Shown: in pieces, positions 7,490-15,106 of the stretch
How the letters are laid out: each line of letters opens with the position of its first letter
Numbering within the stretch: the first letter of the stretch is position 1
Assembly: GCF_048820915.1 (NCBI RefSeq)
Contig: NZ_JBMERR010000005.1
Span: forward strand, 1 to 64,000
Length of the DNA stretch: 64,000 bases
Reading direction: 5' to 3'
Origin: Cribrihabitans_A pelagius
GTDB taxonomy: Bacteria; Pseudomonadota; Alphaproteobacteria; Rhodobacterales; Rhodobacteraceae
The notes under the pieces: model-generated
What the model was told of the DNA's origin: nothing
Databases searched by the model: none
What the model saw: the letters and a program-made list of their open reading frames with translations, nothing else
Translations under genes and position numbers: made by a program

Positions 7490-9121
7490 TCAGTCTGTCG
7501 TGCGGAAGCGGCTGTGCTGGATCACGAAGATCGCCGTCAGGGGCGCGGCGAGGGTGAGGACGGCGACGGTGATCAGCAGGGGGCCGAGCTGGCTGTAGTC
7601 GGCGGGGGTGGTGATGGTGCCGTCCGGCCCTGTCACCTCGCGGGTGACGGTGAAGATCTGGTTGAGGTATTTGGTGCCGAGGCTGGAGGCCGACAGTGCG
7701 AGGTTGGTGAAGGAGGCCATCACGGCAAAGAAGGTGGCCTTGAGCCCCGCGGGCGCGTTGCGGGCGATCCAGGCGAGCATGGGAATCATCGCGATCTGGC
7801 CCAGCGGCGATTCCACCGCGGTGTCGACCAGGGCGATGAAGCGCGCGTCCACCACGCCGCCGGTGAGCGCGGCAGTCCAATGGTGCAGCCCGTAGTAGAG
7901 AGCGATGTTGGGCAGGTTCAGCGCCGCCTCGGTGATGGCGAGGAAGGCGATGAGCCAGACAATGGGGCGGTTGGCCATCATCGGGCGCAGCGCCAGCATG
8001 CCGGCGAGCGTGAGCAGCGCGGTGATGAGCGAGAGCACCGAGAGGAACTGCTGGTCGAAGCCGAGGACGTCGATCTCGAACCAGGTGGCGCCGGGGCCGC
8101 GCAGCGGGGTGGCGCGGTAGGCGAAGATGGTGATGGCGGTGCCGATGAGGGCACGGGCCTGGGCGGCGGGCAGAACCACGATGAGCTGCCGCATCATGAA
8201 GAGCACGATGCCCATGGAGCCGGCAAAGACGATTTCCTGCGAGAAGGGCAGATCCGCAAGCCCTGCGGTGAGCGAGAGCGCGACAAAGGCGCCGCCGCCG
8301 ATGAAATACCAGCGGTTGGGCGTCACCGGCTCGCGCGGGGGCTCCAGCCGGTTGCGGATTTCACCCTTGGCAATGCCGGCGCGGCGCAGGCGCGCGGCCT
8401 TCAGCCATTTTTGCACCAGCGCCAGCGCGACGCCGGAGAGCGAGATCACCGGGATCAAGAGCGCGAGGGTGAAGATCAACCCGTAAAGCGCTGATTTTTC
8501 GTCCTGCGGCAGCGCCTCGGCACCTTCGAACAGGGTAACGTTGACTGCGGCGGCAATACTGGAGCCGCTGATCACCGCAATGCGGCCGAGGGTCTGCATG
8601 GTGGTGTGCAGCGATTTGGTTTCGGCCTCCGGCAGGGGGCGGCCCTGGCTGTCGGTGTGGGGGACCGCCTCCACCGACATGGCATCGGCCACCGCGTCCT
8701 GCAGCACGAAGCCGCAAGGTGCCAGCAGGACGGAGGCCACGTACCAGGCGCCAAGGGGCATCACCGCCTGCATCACTTCCGGCGCCAGCACCAGCGCGGC
8801 GAGGATGCCGTAGCTGCCCGCGAGCAGCGCGGCGCCGATGAGGATCAGCAGGTATTTCCAGCGCCAGATCAGGTCGACCAGATGGCCGATGGGCATCTTC
8901 AGCGCCCAGGGCAGACCGGCCCAGAATGCCAGCCCTGCGAGGAAGGCGGCGGAGAGGGCGAGCTCTTCCTTGACGTAAAAAGCCGCCGCAACCGAGGTGA
9001 TGCCCTGGGCGCCGAAAGCAAAATAGACCAGTAGCGGCGGCAGGAAGGACCAGCGCAGCTGGCGCAACAGATCCAGCACGATGGCATCGAACCAATTCTG
9101 CGCCTGCTGAACCGCCCGCAT
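7490..9121 (-). CDS. BT1/folate-biopterin-type MFS transporter, putative
   Basis: A polytopic inner-membrane protein of about 543 residues with around 12 hydrophobic segments. The N-terminal stretch (PPLLVYFAFGAQGITSV, then FYVKEELALS and LPWALKMPIGHLVD) follows the pattern I recall for the BT1/FBT family (plant and cyanobacterial folate-biopterin transporters such as Synechocystis Slr0642: LLVYFVQG, FFLKDELGLS, ALPWVIKPLFGFMSD). A C-terminal SLGTKYLNQIF segment also fits. It could instead be an unassigned MFS carrier. It lies about 100 bp upstream of, and on the same strand as, a flavoprotein with a folate-binding GcvT domain, which suggests transport of folate or a related compound. The ATG at 9119-9121 is chosen because GGGGGCG precedes it; a GTG at 9136 is the alternative. 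Confidence 0.6.
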   Translation of the reverse strand: MRAVQQAQNWFDAIVLDLLRQLRWSFLPPLLVYFAFGAQGITSVAAAFYVKEELALSAAFLAGLAFWAGLPWALKMPIGHLVDLIWRWKYLLILIGAALLAGSYGILAALVLAPEVMQAVMPLGAWYVASVLLAPCGFVLQDAVADAMSVEAVPHTDSQGRPLPEAETKSLHTTMQTLGRIAVISGSSIAAAVNVTLFEGAEALPQDEKSALYGLIFTLALLIPVISLSGVALALVQKWLKAARLRRAGIAKGEIRNRLEPPREPVTPNRWYFIGGGAFVALSLTAGLADLPFSQEIVFAGSMGIVLFMMRQLIVVLPAAQARALIGTAITIFAYRATPLRGPGATWFEIDVLGFDQQFLSVLSLITALLTLAGMLALRPMMANRPIVWLIAFLAITEAALNLPNIALYYGLHHWTAALTGGVVDARFIALVDTAVESPLGQIAMIPMLAWIARNAPAGLKATFFAVMASFTNLALSASSLGTKYLNQIFTVTREVTGPDGTITTPADYSQLGPLLITVAVLTLAAPLTAIFVIQHSRFRTTD

Positions 9122-9143
9122 CACGCCCCCGATCACACCGCTG

Positions 9144-10454
9144 TCACGTCAGCGGCCGGATCTTCAGCCCGGTGACCCGGTTGCCCTGGCGCGAGGTGAC
9201 CTCGAAGCGAAAGCCGTGGAAGGAGAACACCTGGCCCGCCGTCGGGATCATCTGCGCCTCGTGGATGACCAGGCCCGCGATGGTGTTGGCCTCGTTATCG
9301 GGCAGGTTCCAGTCGGTGGCGCGGTTGAGGTCGCGGATGGTGGTGGCGCCCTCGACCAGATAGGCGCCGTCCTGGGTCTTCTTCACCACATGTTCCTCGT
9401 GCGGGTCGAATTCGTCGGTGATCTCGCCGACGATCTCTTCCAGGATGTCCTCCAGCGTGATCAGCCCCTGCAGCGCGCCGTATTCGTCCACCACCAGAGC
9501 AAAATGCGAGCGCATCCGCAGGAACTGCCGCATCTGCTCGTCCAGCGTGGTGGTTTCGGGCACGAAATAGGGCGGTTTGGCGACTTGGGTGATCTCGAAG
9601 TCCTTGATCTGGCTGGCATCGCCATCGGCGCCGCCGATCTGGGCATACATCTGCCGCAGCAGATCCTTGGCATGGATCACGCCGATGATGTTTTCCGGCT
9701 CGTCGCGGAACACCGGCAGGCGGGTGTGCGGCGAGGTCAGGCACTGGTCGAGGATCGCCTCCGGATCGGCATTGGCGTCGATCATTTCGATATTGGAGCG
9801 GTGCAGCATGATCTCCTCGACGAAGCGGTCGGAGAGGTCGAGCGCGCCAAGGATACGGTCGCGGTCCTCCTTTTCGACCACGCCTTCGGAATGGCCGAGG
9901 TGCAACGCGCCTGCGATCTCCTCGCGCACTGCCATAATGTGGCTGTCGGGGTCGATGCGCACGCCGAAGACGCGCAGCACGCCGCGCACAAACAGCCGTA
10001 CCGCGCCGACCACCGGGGCCAGCAGCGTAACCAGGATAGCGATCGGCCGGGAGACCGCCGCCGCAGCTTTTTCGGCGTTGGAGATGGCGTAGGTCTTGGG
10101 CAGCACCTCGGCGAAGACCAGCACCAGCAGGGTCATCACCAGCGTCGCCAGCGCGACGCCGCTTTCGCCGAAGGCGCGGGTGAACAGCGAGGTCGCAAGC
10201 GACGCCGCGAGAATGTTCACCAGGTTGTTGCCCAGAAGCACCGAGCCGATCAGGCGTTCATTGTCTTCGGTGATCAGCAGCGCCCGCTTGGCCCCGGCCG
10301 AGCCCTTGTCGGCCTGGCTGCGCAGCTTGCCGCGGGAGGCGGCGGTCAGCGCGGTCTCGGAGCCGGAGAAGAAGCCGGAGCAGACCAGCAACAAGACGAT
10401 CGAGCCGGAGGTGATCCAGAAAGCGCTGTCGAAAACAGATGTGGCGGGGTCCAT
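9144..10454 (-). CDS. HlyC/CorC-family (CNNM, DUF21-CBS) membrane protein
   Basis: 436 residues with the standard order of the family: a DUF21/CNNM transmembrane domain (about 10-190, with FFSGSETALTAASR), a CBS pair (about 200-330, with RLPVFRDEPENIIGVIHAKDLL) and a C-terminal CorC_HlyC domain (about 345-430). Relatives are implicated in Mg2+/Co2+ efflux or homeostasis; substrates are unproven for most bacterial members. The gene ends 8 bp before the GTG alternative start of the downstream transporter, so the two are probably co-transcribed. The start MDPATSVFDSAF is well placed before the first helix. Confidence 0.85.
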   Translation of the reverse strand: MDPATSVFDSAFWITSGSIVLLLVCSGFFSGSETALTAASRGKLRSQADKGSAGAKRALLITEDNERLIGSVLLGNNLVNILAASLATSLFTRAFGESGVALATLVMTLLVLVFAEVLPKTYAISNAEKAAAAVSRPIAILVTLLAPVVGAVRLFVRGVLRVFGVRIDPDSHIMAVREEIAGALHLGHSEGVVEKEDRDRILGALDLSDRFVEEIMLHRSNIEMIDANADPEAILDQCLTSPHTRLPVFRDEPENIIGVIHAKDLLRQMYAQIGGADGDASQIKDFEITQVAKPPYFVPETTTLDEQMRQFLRMRSHFALVVDEYGALQGLITLEDILEEIVGEITDEFDPHEEHVVKKTQDGAYLVEGATTIRDLNRATDWNLPDNEANTIAGLVIHEAQMIPTAGQVFSFHGFRFEVTSRQGNRVTGLKIRPLT

Positions 10455-10518
10455 GTGGGGTCCGGATTGTTGAGGGTGTATGAACAGTTATGGGGTCTGG
10501 CTTCGGCTGCTTCAAGCG

Positions 10519-11463
10519 TCAGGCCTGATCCTGCGCCAGCGGGTGATGCTCCAGCACCAGTTCCTGAAGCCGCGCGTCCAGCACATGGGTGTAGATCTCG
10601 GTCGTGGCGATGTCGGCGTGGCCCAGAAGCGCCTGAATCGCGCGCAGATCGGCGCCATTGGCGAGCAGATGCGTGGCAAAGGCGTGGCGCAGCGTGTGCG
10701 GCGTGACCTTGGCGGGGGCGACGCCGCCGCTCACCGCAAGCTCCTTGATCAGCAGGTAGAAGCGGTGCCGGGTCAGGTGGCCGGATTTCCCGCGCGACGG
10801 GAAGAGGCAGCGCGAGGACGGATGTCCCTTGGCCTCTGCCGCGGCCTCGTCGCGGTCGCGCCGGGCGAGCCAGGCGGAGAGTGCTTCGCGTGCAGGGGGC
10901 GAGAGCGGCACCATGCGCTCCTTGCCGCCCTTGCCGAGGATCAGCAGCATGCGCGGATCGCCGCGCGCCGCCGCCGCCGGCAGCGAGACCAGCTCGCTCA
11001 CCCGCATGCCGGTGGCATAGAGCAGCTCCATCAGGCAGGTGTTGCGCAGCCGGGCGGTCTCGTTGCGGCCCGCGCTGCGCGCCGCATCCAGCAGCCGGTC
11101 GACCTCCGCAACGTCGAGGGTTACGGGCAGTTTCTTCTCGCGCCCCGGTCCGCGGATCTGCACCGCCGGATTGTCGCTGCGCCAGCCCTCCTCGAAGGCG
11201 AAACGGTAGATCTGCTTGGCCGCCGAGAGCCGCCGGGCGCGGGTGGCGCGGGCGAGGCCCTGCGCGTCGCAGGCGATGAGATAGGCCTCCAGGTCAGTCT
11301 GCGCGGCAATGCCGAAGGACAGGTCGCGGTGCGCCAGCCAGGCGGCCAGGTCCTTGAGGTCACGTCCATAGGCCAGCTGGGTGTTCTGCGAGGCGCCGGC
11401 CTCGGCCGCCTGGGCTTCGAGGAAGGTGGAGATCCATTGCAGGTCGTCGCGCGGAGCGGTCAT
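10519..11463 (-). CDS. xerD: Site-specific tyrosine recombinase XerD
   Basis: 314 residues, the usual XerD length, with an N-terminal SAM-like core-binding domain (about 8-95) and a C-terminal catalytic domain. All catalytic residues are visible: Arg154 (TGMRVSEL), Lys178 (GKGGKERM), His256 and Arg259 (HTLRHAFATHLL), His282 (LLGHADI) and Tyr291 (EIYTHV). With XerC it resolves chromosome dimers at dif. Neighbours are housekeeping genes, and length and motifs match XerD rather than a phage or ICE integrase. The start codon lies 1 bp from the stop of the upstream periplasmic protein gene, so translation is probably coupled. Confidence 0.9.
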   Translation of the reverse strand: MTAPRDDLQWISTFLEAQAAEAGASQNTQLAYGRDLKDLAAWLAHRDLSFGIAAQTDLEAYLIACDAQGLARATRARRLSAAKQIYRFAFEEGWRSDNPAVQIRGPGREKKLPVTLDVAEVDRLLDAARSAGRNETARLRNTCLMELLYATGMRVSELVSLPAAAARGDPRMLLILGKGGKERMVPLSPPAREALSAWLARRDRDEAAAEAKGHPSSRCLFPSRGKSGHLTRHRFYLLIKELAVSGGVAPAKVTPHTLRHAFATHLLANGADLRAIQALLGHADIATTEIYTHVLDARLQELVLEHHPLAQDQA

Positions 11464-11464
11464 G

Positions 11465-12994
11465 TCAGTGCCGCTCCAGAAGCATCAGTTGAAGCGCGGC
11501 GCGGCGGGCGGTGTCCTCCAGCCCGACCGCGCGGAAGGCGGCCAGCGCGGTGCTGAGATCGTCGAGATTGCCGTCCGCGCCTTGCGCAAATTGCACCATG
11601 CTGCGCAGGATCGCCTCGCCCAGCTGGCCGTTGCCGAGCAGCTTTTGCAGGCTGTAGGGCACCGGCGTGCCCGGCTTGAAGCCTTCCGCGATGGCGCCCG
11701 CAAGGGGGGAGGGCGCGGGGGCCTCGCCGGGCCGGCCGCGGGCAAGGGCGGCGAGGAAACGGGAGTCGGGGGTGTCGTGCGGTGCGGTGTGGGCGGCGAG
11801 CTCGTAGCCGGGCGACAAGAGGCGGATGCGCCAGGCCAGCGCGGCGGGCGGGCCGTCCAGCCCGGCCTGGGCCAGGCGGTCGGCAAACAGCTCGGCAAAG
11901 GCCGTCTCCAGCCCGGCCTCCTGCATCGCGTCCCAGGCGCGCGGCAGGGCGCGGGCCAGCGCATCGCGGTCCTTGCGCTCCAGCGCCGCCTCGAAGGCCT
12001 GCAGGGCGGAGACCCGGTCCCACACCCCGCCAGAGGCGGCAGGCTTGCGGGTGCTGAACAGGCCCAAGAGCTGGTTCGGCGGCAGCGCGCCGCCGCGGGT
12101 CAGCCGTTCGGCGGCCTCCAGCTGCGCCTTCCAGCCCGCGAGGTCGCGCAGATCGGCAGCGGCAAAAGCGGGCGGCAGCCGTGTGGTGGGCAGCGGCTCG
12201 CCAATCGATTCGTAGAGCCGGAAGGTCAGCGGATCCGGCGCCGCGGGCAGCTTGAGCGGCGGCGCCTGCTCGTAGAGATCGGGATTCAGGAAGCGGTCGA
12301 GCAGGTCGAGCTGGGCTTTCGGCAGCACCTCCAGCGTGGCGGCGGTTTCCAGCATCAGCGCCGCGGTGGACCAGTCGTTGCCGCGCATCGCGCAGAAGAT
12401 CCGCGCCGCATACCCGGGCGCCAGATGCGGGGCATCACCCAGCGCCTCGCAGGAGCGGTCCTCGCTGCCGGTGAGCAGCGTGGTGTCGAACCAGCGCGCG
12501 AATCTCTCCTGGCTGGCAGTGGCGCCCGCATGCTCCAGAAGCGCCTGTGCCGGGTCGGTCGCCCCAAGCGCGATCAGCCGGTCGATCCGCGCGAGCAGGA
12601 TGCGGTCGCCGTCCGCGGCGGGGGCGCGGGTTTCCGACAAGAGCAGCGTGAACAGCAGCGCCTGCATCGCCGGGCTTTCGCGCACCGGCACGGTTTCGAT
12701 CAGATGGGCCACATCCTTAGGTGCGCTGCCGCGCCACAGACCCACCGGCAGCCCGGTTGCCGATGGCGGCACCAGGCCGATGGGCGCGGGCAGGTTTTCC
12801 AGCGGCGTGACCGTCACGGGCGGCGAGGCGGCCGAGCCGGTGACCGGCGGCTCCAGAAGCACGGTGCCGGGCAGGCTGGAGCGCTGCGGCTTCTCCTTGA
12901 GCCAGCCGATTGCCGCAAGGGGCTCGTCCGCGGGTGCCTGGGCGAGAGCCTGGCCTGCCACCATGGCGCAGGCCAGAGCGGCCTTAATCCGCAT
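11465..12994 (-). CDS. Uncharacterised exported helical protein (roseobacter-type)
   Basis: I do not recognise a named family. The 509-residue product begins MRIKAALACAMVAGQALAQ, a clear Sec signal peptide with likely cleavage after AQA. The mature part is Ala/Leu-rich and helical throughout (for example LLFTLLLSE, ALLEHAGATASQERFARWF, ALQAFEAALERKDRDALARAL), reminiscent of TPR/SEL1-like solenoids without a clean repeat. The start at 12994 overlaps the end of the 49-aa membrane protein gene by 11 bp, and the stop abuts xerD. A periplasmic scaffold or envelope role is possible but unproven. Confidence 0.7.
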   Translation of the reverse strand: MRIKAALACAMVAGQALAQAPADEPLAAIGWLKEKPQRSSLPGTVLLEPPVTGSAASPPVTVTPLENLPAPIGLVPPSATGLPVGLWRGSAPKDVAHLIETVPVRESPAMQALLFTLLLSETRAPAADGDRILLARIDRLIALGATDPAQALLEHAGATASQERFARWFDTTLLTGSEDRSCEALGDAPHLAPGYAARIFCAMRGNDWSTAALMLETAATLEVLPKAQLDLLDRFLNPDLYEQAPPLKLPAAPDPLTFRLYESIGEPLPTTRLPPAFAAADLRDLAGWKAQLEAAERLTRGGALPPNQLLGLFSTRKPAASGGVWDRVSALQAFEAALERKDRDALARALPRAWDAMQEAGLETAFAELFADRLAQAGLDGPPAALAWRIRLLSPGYELAAHTAPHDTPDSRFLAALARGRPGEAPAPSPLAGAIAEGFKPGTPVPYSLQKLLGNGQLGEAILRSMVQFAQGADGNLDDLSTALAAFRAVGLEDTARRAALQLMLLERH

Positions 12995-13133
12995 CCAGCA
13001 CCACCGGCTTGCGCACCTCGCTGGTGGGGGCGCCGAAATCAGCCCCGAACCAGGGCCCGACATAGGCGTAGCCAACCAGCCCGATGCCAGCCAGAACCAC
13101 GACGTAGACGAAATATTTGATCAAACGACCCAT
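12984..13133 (-). CDS. Small single-pass membrane protein (49 aa)
   Basis: The product begins MGRLIKYFVYVVVLAGIGLV and consists of a short basic N-terminus, one membrane helix (about residues 7-26) and a 23-residue acidic/proline-containing tail ending VVLDAD. Its last 11 bp overlap the start of the exported 509-aa protein, so the two are a translationally coupled pair. It is divergent from aroK. The function is unknown; partnership with the exported protein is the natural guess. Confidence 0.65.
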   Translation of the reverse strand: MGRLIKYFVYVVVLAGIGLVGYAYVGPWFGADFGAPTSEVRKPVVLDAD

Positions 13134-13214
13134 GGGGAATCCGATGCCTGCTTCCTGCTCTTTTGACCAACTTATATATTCCCTTTTCGGCAAGATCACG
13201 TCATTCACTGAAGA
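13134..13214. promoter_or_regulatory. Divergent promoter region between the 49-aa gene and aroK
   Basis: An AT-rich stretch (ACTTATATATTCCCTTTT, about 13168-13185) in an otherwise GC-rich neighbourhood separates the divergent genes and probably carries promoters for both. Individual -10 and -35 boxes are not assigned. Confidence 0.4.
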
Positions 13215-13805
13215 ATGAGCGAAAATGAGCAAAGCGGTCTGAGTACGGCCGCAGCCCCGCAGCCGGGGGCTTTGAAGAAGACCATCGTGATGGTGGGGAT
13301 GATGGGCGCGGGCAAGACCGCGGTGGGCCGGGCGCTGGCGGCGCGGCTGGACGTGCCGTTCCTGGACAGCGACCACGAGATCGAAAGCGCCGCCAATATG
13401 TCAATCCCCGAGATCTTTGCCCGTGACGGAGAGGCTTTCTTCCGCCAGAAGGAGCGCCAGGTGATCTCGCGCCTCTTGGCGGAGGAGCGCGGCGTGCTGT
13501 CGACCGGCGGCGGCGCGTTCCTTGCCGCGGAGAACCGCGAGATCGTGCGGGCGGGCGGCGTGTCGGTCTGGCTGAAGGCCGACCTGGAGGTGCTGTGGAG
13601 CCGGGTGCGCCACCGCGATACCCGGCCGCTGTTGCGCACCGCAGACCCCAAGGCGACGCTGGAGGCGCTCTACCGCGCCCGGGTGCCGCTTTATGAGAAG
13701 GCGGACCTGGCGGTGGTCTCGGACGGGCAGGCCTCGATCGAAACCATGGTGGACCGGGTGCTGGAGGCGCTGAAGGCGCGGCCCGACGTTCTGGAGTGGA
13801 GCTGA
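13215..13805 (+). CDS. aroK: Shikimate kinase
   Basis: A 196-residue P-loop kinase that phosphorylates shikimate in the aromatic amino-acid pathway. The Walker A GMMGAGKT sits at residues 28-35, the Asp pair of LDSDHEIE at 51-53 follows, and the shikimate-site STGGGAF is present near residue 96. An extra N-terminal tail of about 20 residues precedes the fold, as is common in alphaproteobacteria. The stop codon overlaps the aroB start (TGATG), giving the usual aroK-aroB coupling. Confidence 0.95.
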   Translation: MSENEQSGLSTAAAPQPGALKKTIVMVGMMGAGKTAVGRALAARLDVPFLDSDHEIESAANMSIPEIFARDGEAFFRQKERQVISRLLAEERGVLSTGGGAFLAAENREIVRAGGVSVWLKADLEVLWSRVRHRDTRPLLRTADPKATLEALYRARVPLYEKADLAVVSDGQASIETMVDRVLEALKARPDVLEWS

Positions 13806-14911
13806 TGGAACAGCGGATACATGTGGACCTGGGCGCACGCGCCTATGACGTGCTGGTGGGCCCCGGGCTATTGGCGGAGGCGGGCGCGCGTATTGCGCCG
13901 CTGCTGAGCCGGCCGCGGGTGGCGGTTCTGACCGATGCAACGGTGGCGGCCGCGCATTTGGATGGCTTGCGCGCGGGGCTTGCCGCGGCGGGCATCGAGA
14001 TGGCGGCGCTGGCGCTGCCGCCGGGAGAGGCGACCAAGGGCTGGCCGCAGTTCACCCGTGCGGTGGAGTGGCTGCTGGAGCAGAAGGTGGAGCGCAACGA
14101 TGTGGTGGTGGCGCTTGGCGGCGGGGTGATCGGCGATCTGGCGGGATTCGCCGCCGCGGTCCTGCGCCGCGGCGTGCGCTTCGTGCAGATCCCGACGTCG
14201 CTGCTGGCGCAGGTCGACAGCTCGGTCGGCGGCAAGACCGGCATCAATGCGCCCCAGGGCAAGAACCTGATTGGCGCCTTCCACCAGCCCTCGCTGGTGC
14301 TGGCCGACACCGGCGTGCTGGAAACGCTGCCGGAGCGCGACTTCCTCGCAGGCTATGGCGAGGTGGTGAAATACGGGCTTCTGGGCGATGCGGAGTTTTT
14401 CGCCTGGCTGGAAAAACATGGGCCTGAGATGGCGCGCGGCAGCACGGCGGCGCGGGTCGAGGCGGTGGCGCATTCGGTGCGGATGAAGGCAGACATCGTC
14501 GTGCGCGACGAGACCGAGCAGGGCGACCGCGCGCTGTTGAATCTCGGCCATACCTTCTGCCACGCGCTGGAGGCGGCGGCCGGCTATTCGGACCGGCTGC
14601 TGCACGGCGAGGGCGTGGCAATCGGCTGTGCGCTGGCGTTTGAGCTTTCGGCGCGGCTGGGGCTGTGCCCGCAGGAAGAGCCAAGCCGGGTGCGGGCACA
14701 TTTGAAAGCGATGGGGATGAAGGCGGATCTGTCGGATATTCCGGGCGATCTGCCGGGGGCGGAGACGCTGTTGGAGCTGATGGGCCAGGACAAGAAGGTG
14801 GTCGCAGGCCAGCTGCGGTTCGTGCTGGCCCGCGGTATCGGCGCGGCCTTCGTGACCGCGGATGTGCCGGCGGAGGCGGTGCTGTCGGTGCTGCGCGACG
14901 CCGGCGCCTGA
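13805..14911 (+). CDS. aroB: 3-dehydroquinate synthase
   Basis: 368 residues. The enzyme converts DAHP to 3-dehydroquinate with NAD+ and a divalent metal. The nucleotide-binding GGGVIGDLAGFAAA, the phosphate/substrate loop PTSLLAQVDSSVGGKTGIN and the metal-ligand segment LNLGHTFCHALEAAAGY are all present. The ATG at 13805 overlaps the aroK stop; a GTG nine bases upstream is less likely. It ends before a GC-rich direct repeat (GGGCGGCC units at about 14916-14940) and a terminator. Confidence 0.96.
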   Translation: MEQRIHVDLGARAYDVLVGPGLLAEAGARIAPLLSRPRVAVLTDATVAAAHLDGLRAGLAAAGIEMAALALPPGEATKGWPQFTRAVEWLLEQKVERNDVVVALGGGVIGDLAGFAAAVLRRGVRFVQIPTSLLAQVDSSVGGKTGINAPQGKNLIGAFHQPSLVLADTGVLETLPERDFLAGYGEVVKYGLLGDAEFFAWLEKHGPEMARGSTAARVEAVAHSVRMKADIVVRDETEQGDRALLNLGHTFCHALEAAAGYSDRLLHGEGVAIGCALAFELSARLGLCPQEEPSRVRAHLKAMGMKADLSDIPGDLPGAETLLELMGQDKKVVAGQLRFVLARGIGAAFVTADVPAEAVLSVLRDAGA

Positions 14912-15031
14912 CCCGGGCGGCCGGGCGGCCGGGCGGTCGGCCGGCTGTATTGGCAACTGCTGAAGAGCGCGGACCGTCAGAAGGGCGCGTCGGCTGTTGC
15001 GCGGCCCCCCGTGACCGGGAAACCCGAATGT

Positions 15032-15060
15032 AAGGAGCGGCCGTTCTGGCCGCTCCTTTT
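15032..15060 (+). terminator. Rho-independent terminator after aroB
   Basis: AAGGAGCGGCC and GGCCGCTCCTT arms with a GTTCT loop, followed by further T residues. Its A-rich 5' side means it could also serve the convergent chemoreceptor gene. Confidence 0.8.
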
Positions 15061-15106
15061 GCGTTGGGGGCGCCAGCGCTGACGGGGCGCCGGCGGAAGG
15101 GCGGCT

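Noticed and set aside
5031..7598. 855-codon plus-strand frame opposite the dimethylglycine dehydrogenase-like gene
   Set aside because: It is a mirror of a strongly supported flavoprotein gene in high-GC DNA; the translation has no domain pattern.
10519..11463. Tyrosine recombinase as the integrase of a mobile element
   Set aside because: Length, motifs and housekeeping neighbours match chromosomal XerD; no att sites or cargo were seen.
14912..14944. GGGCGGCC direct repeats after aroB
   Set aside because: A short, simple GC repeat of three to four units; most likely slippage in spacer DNA.
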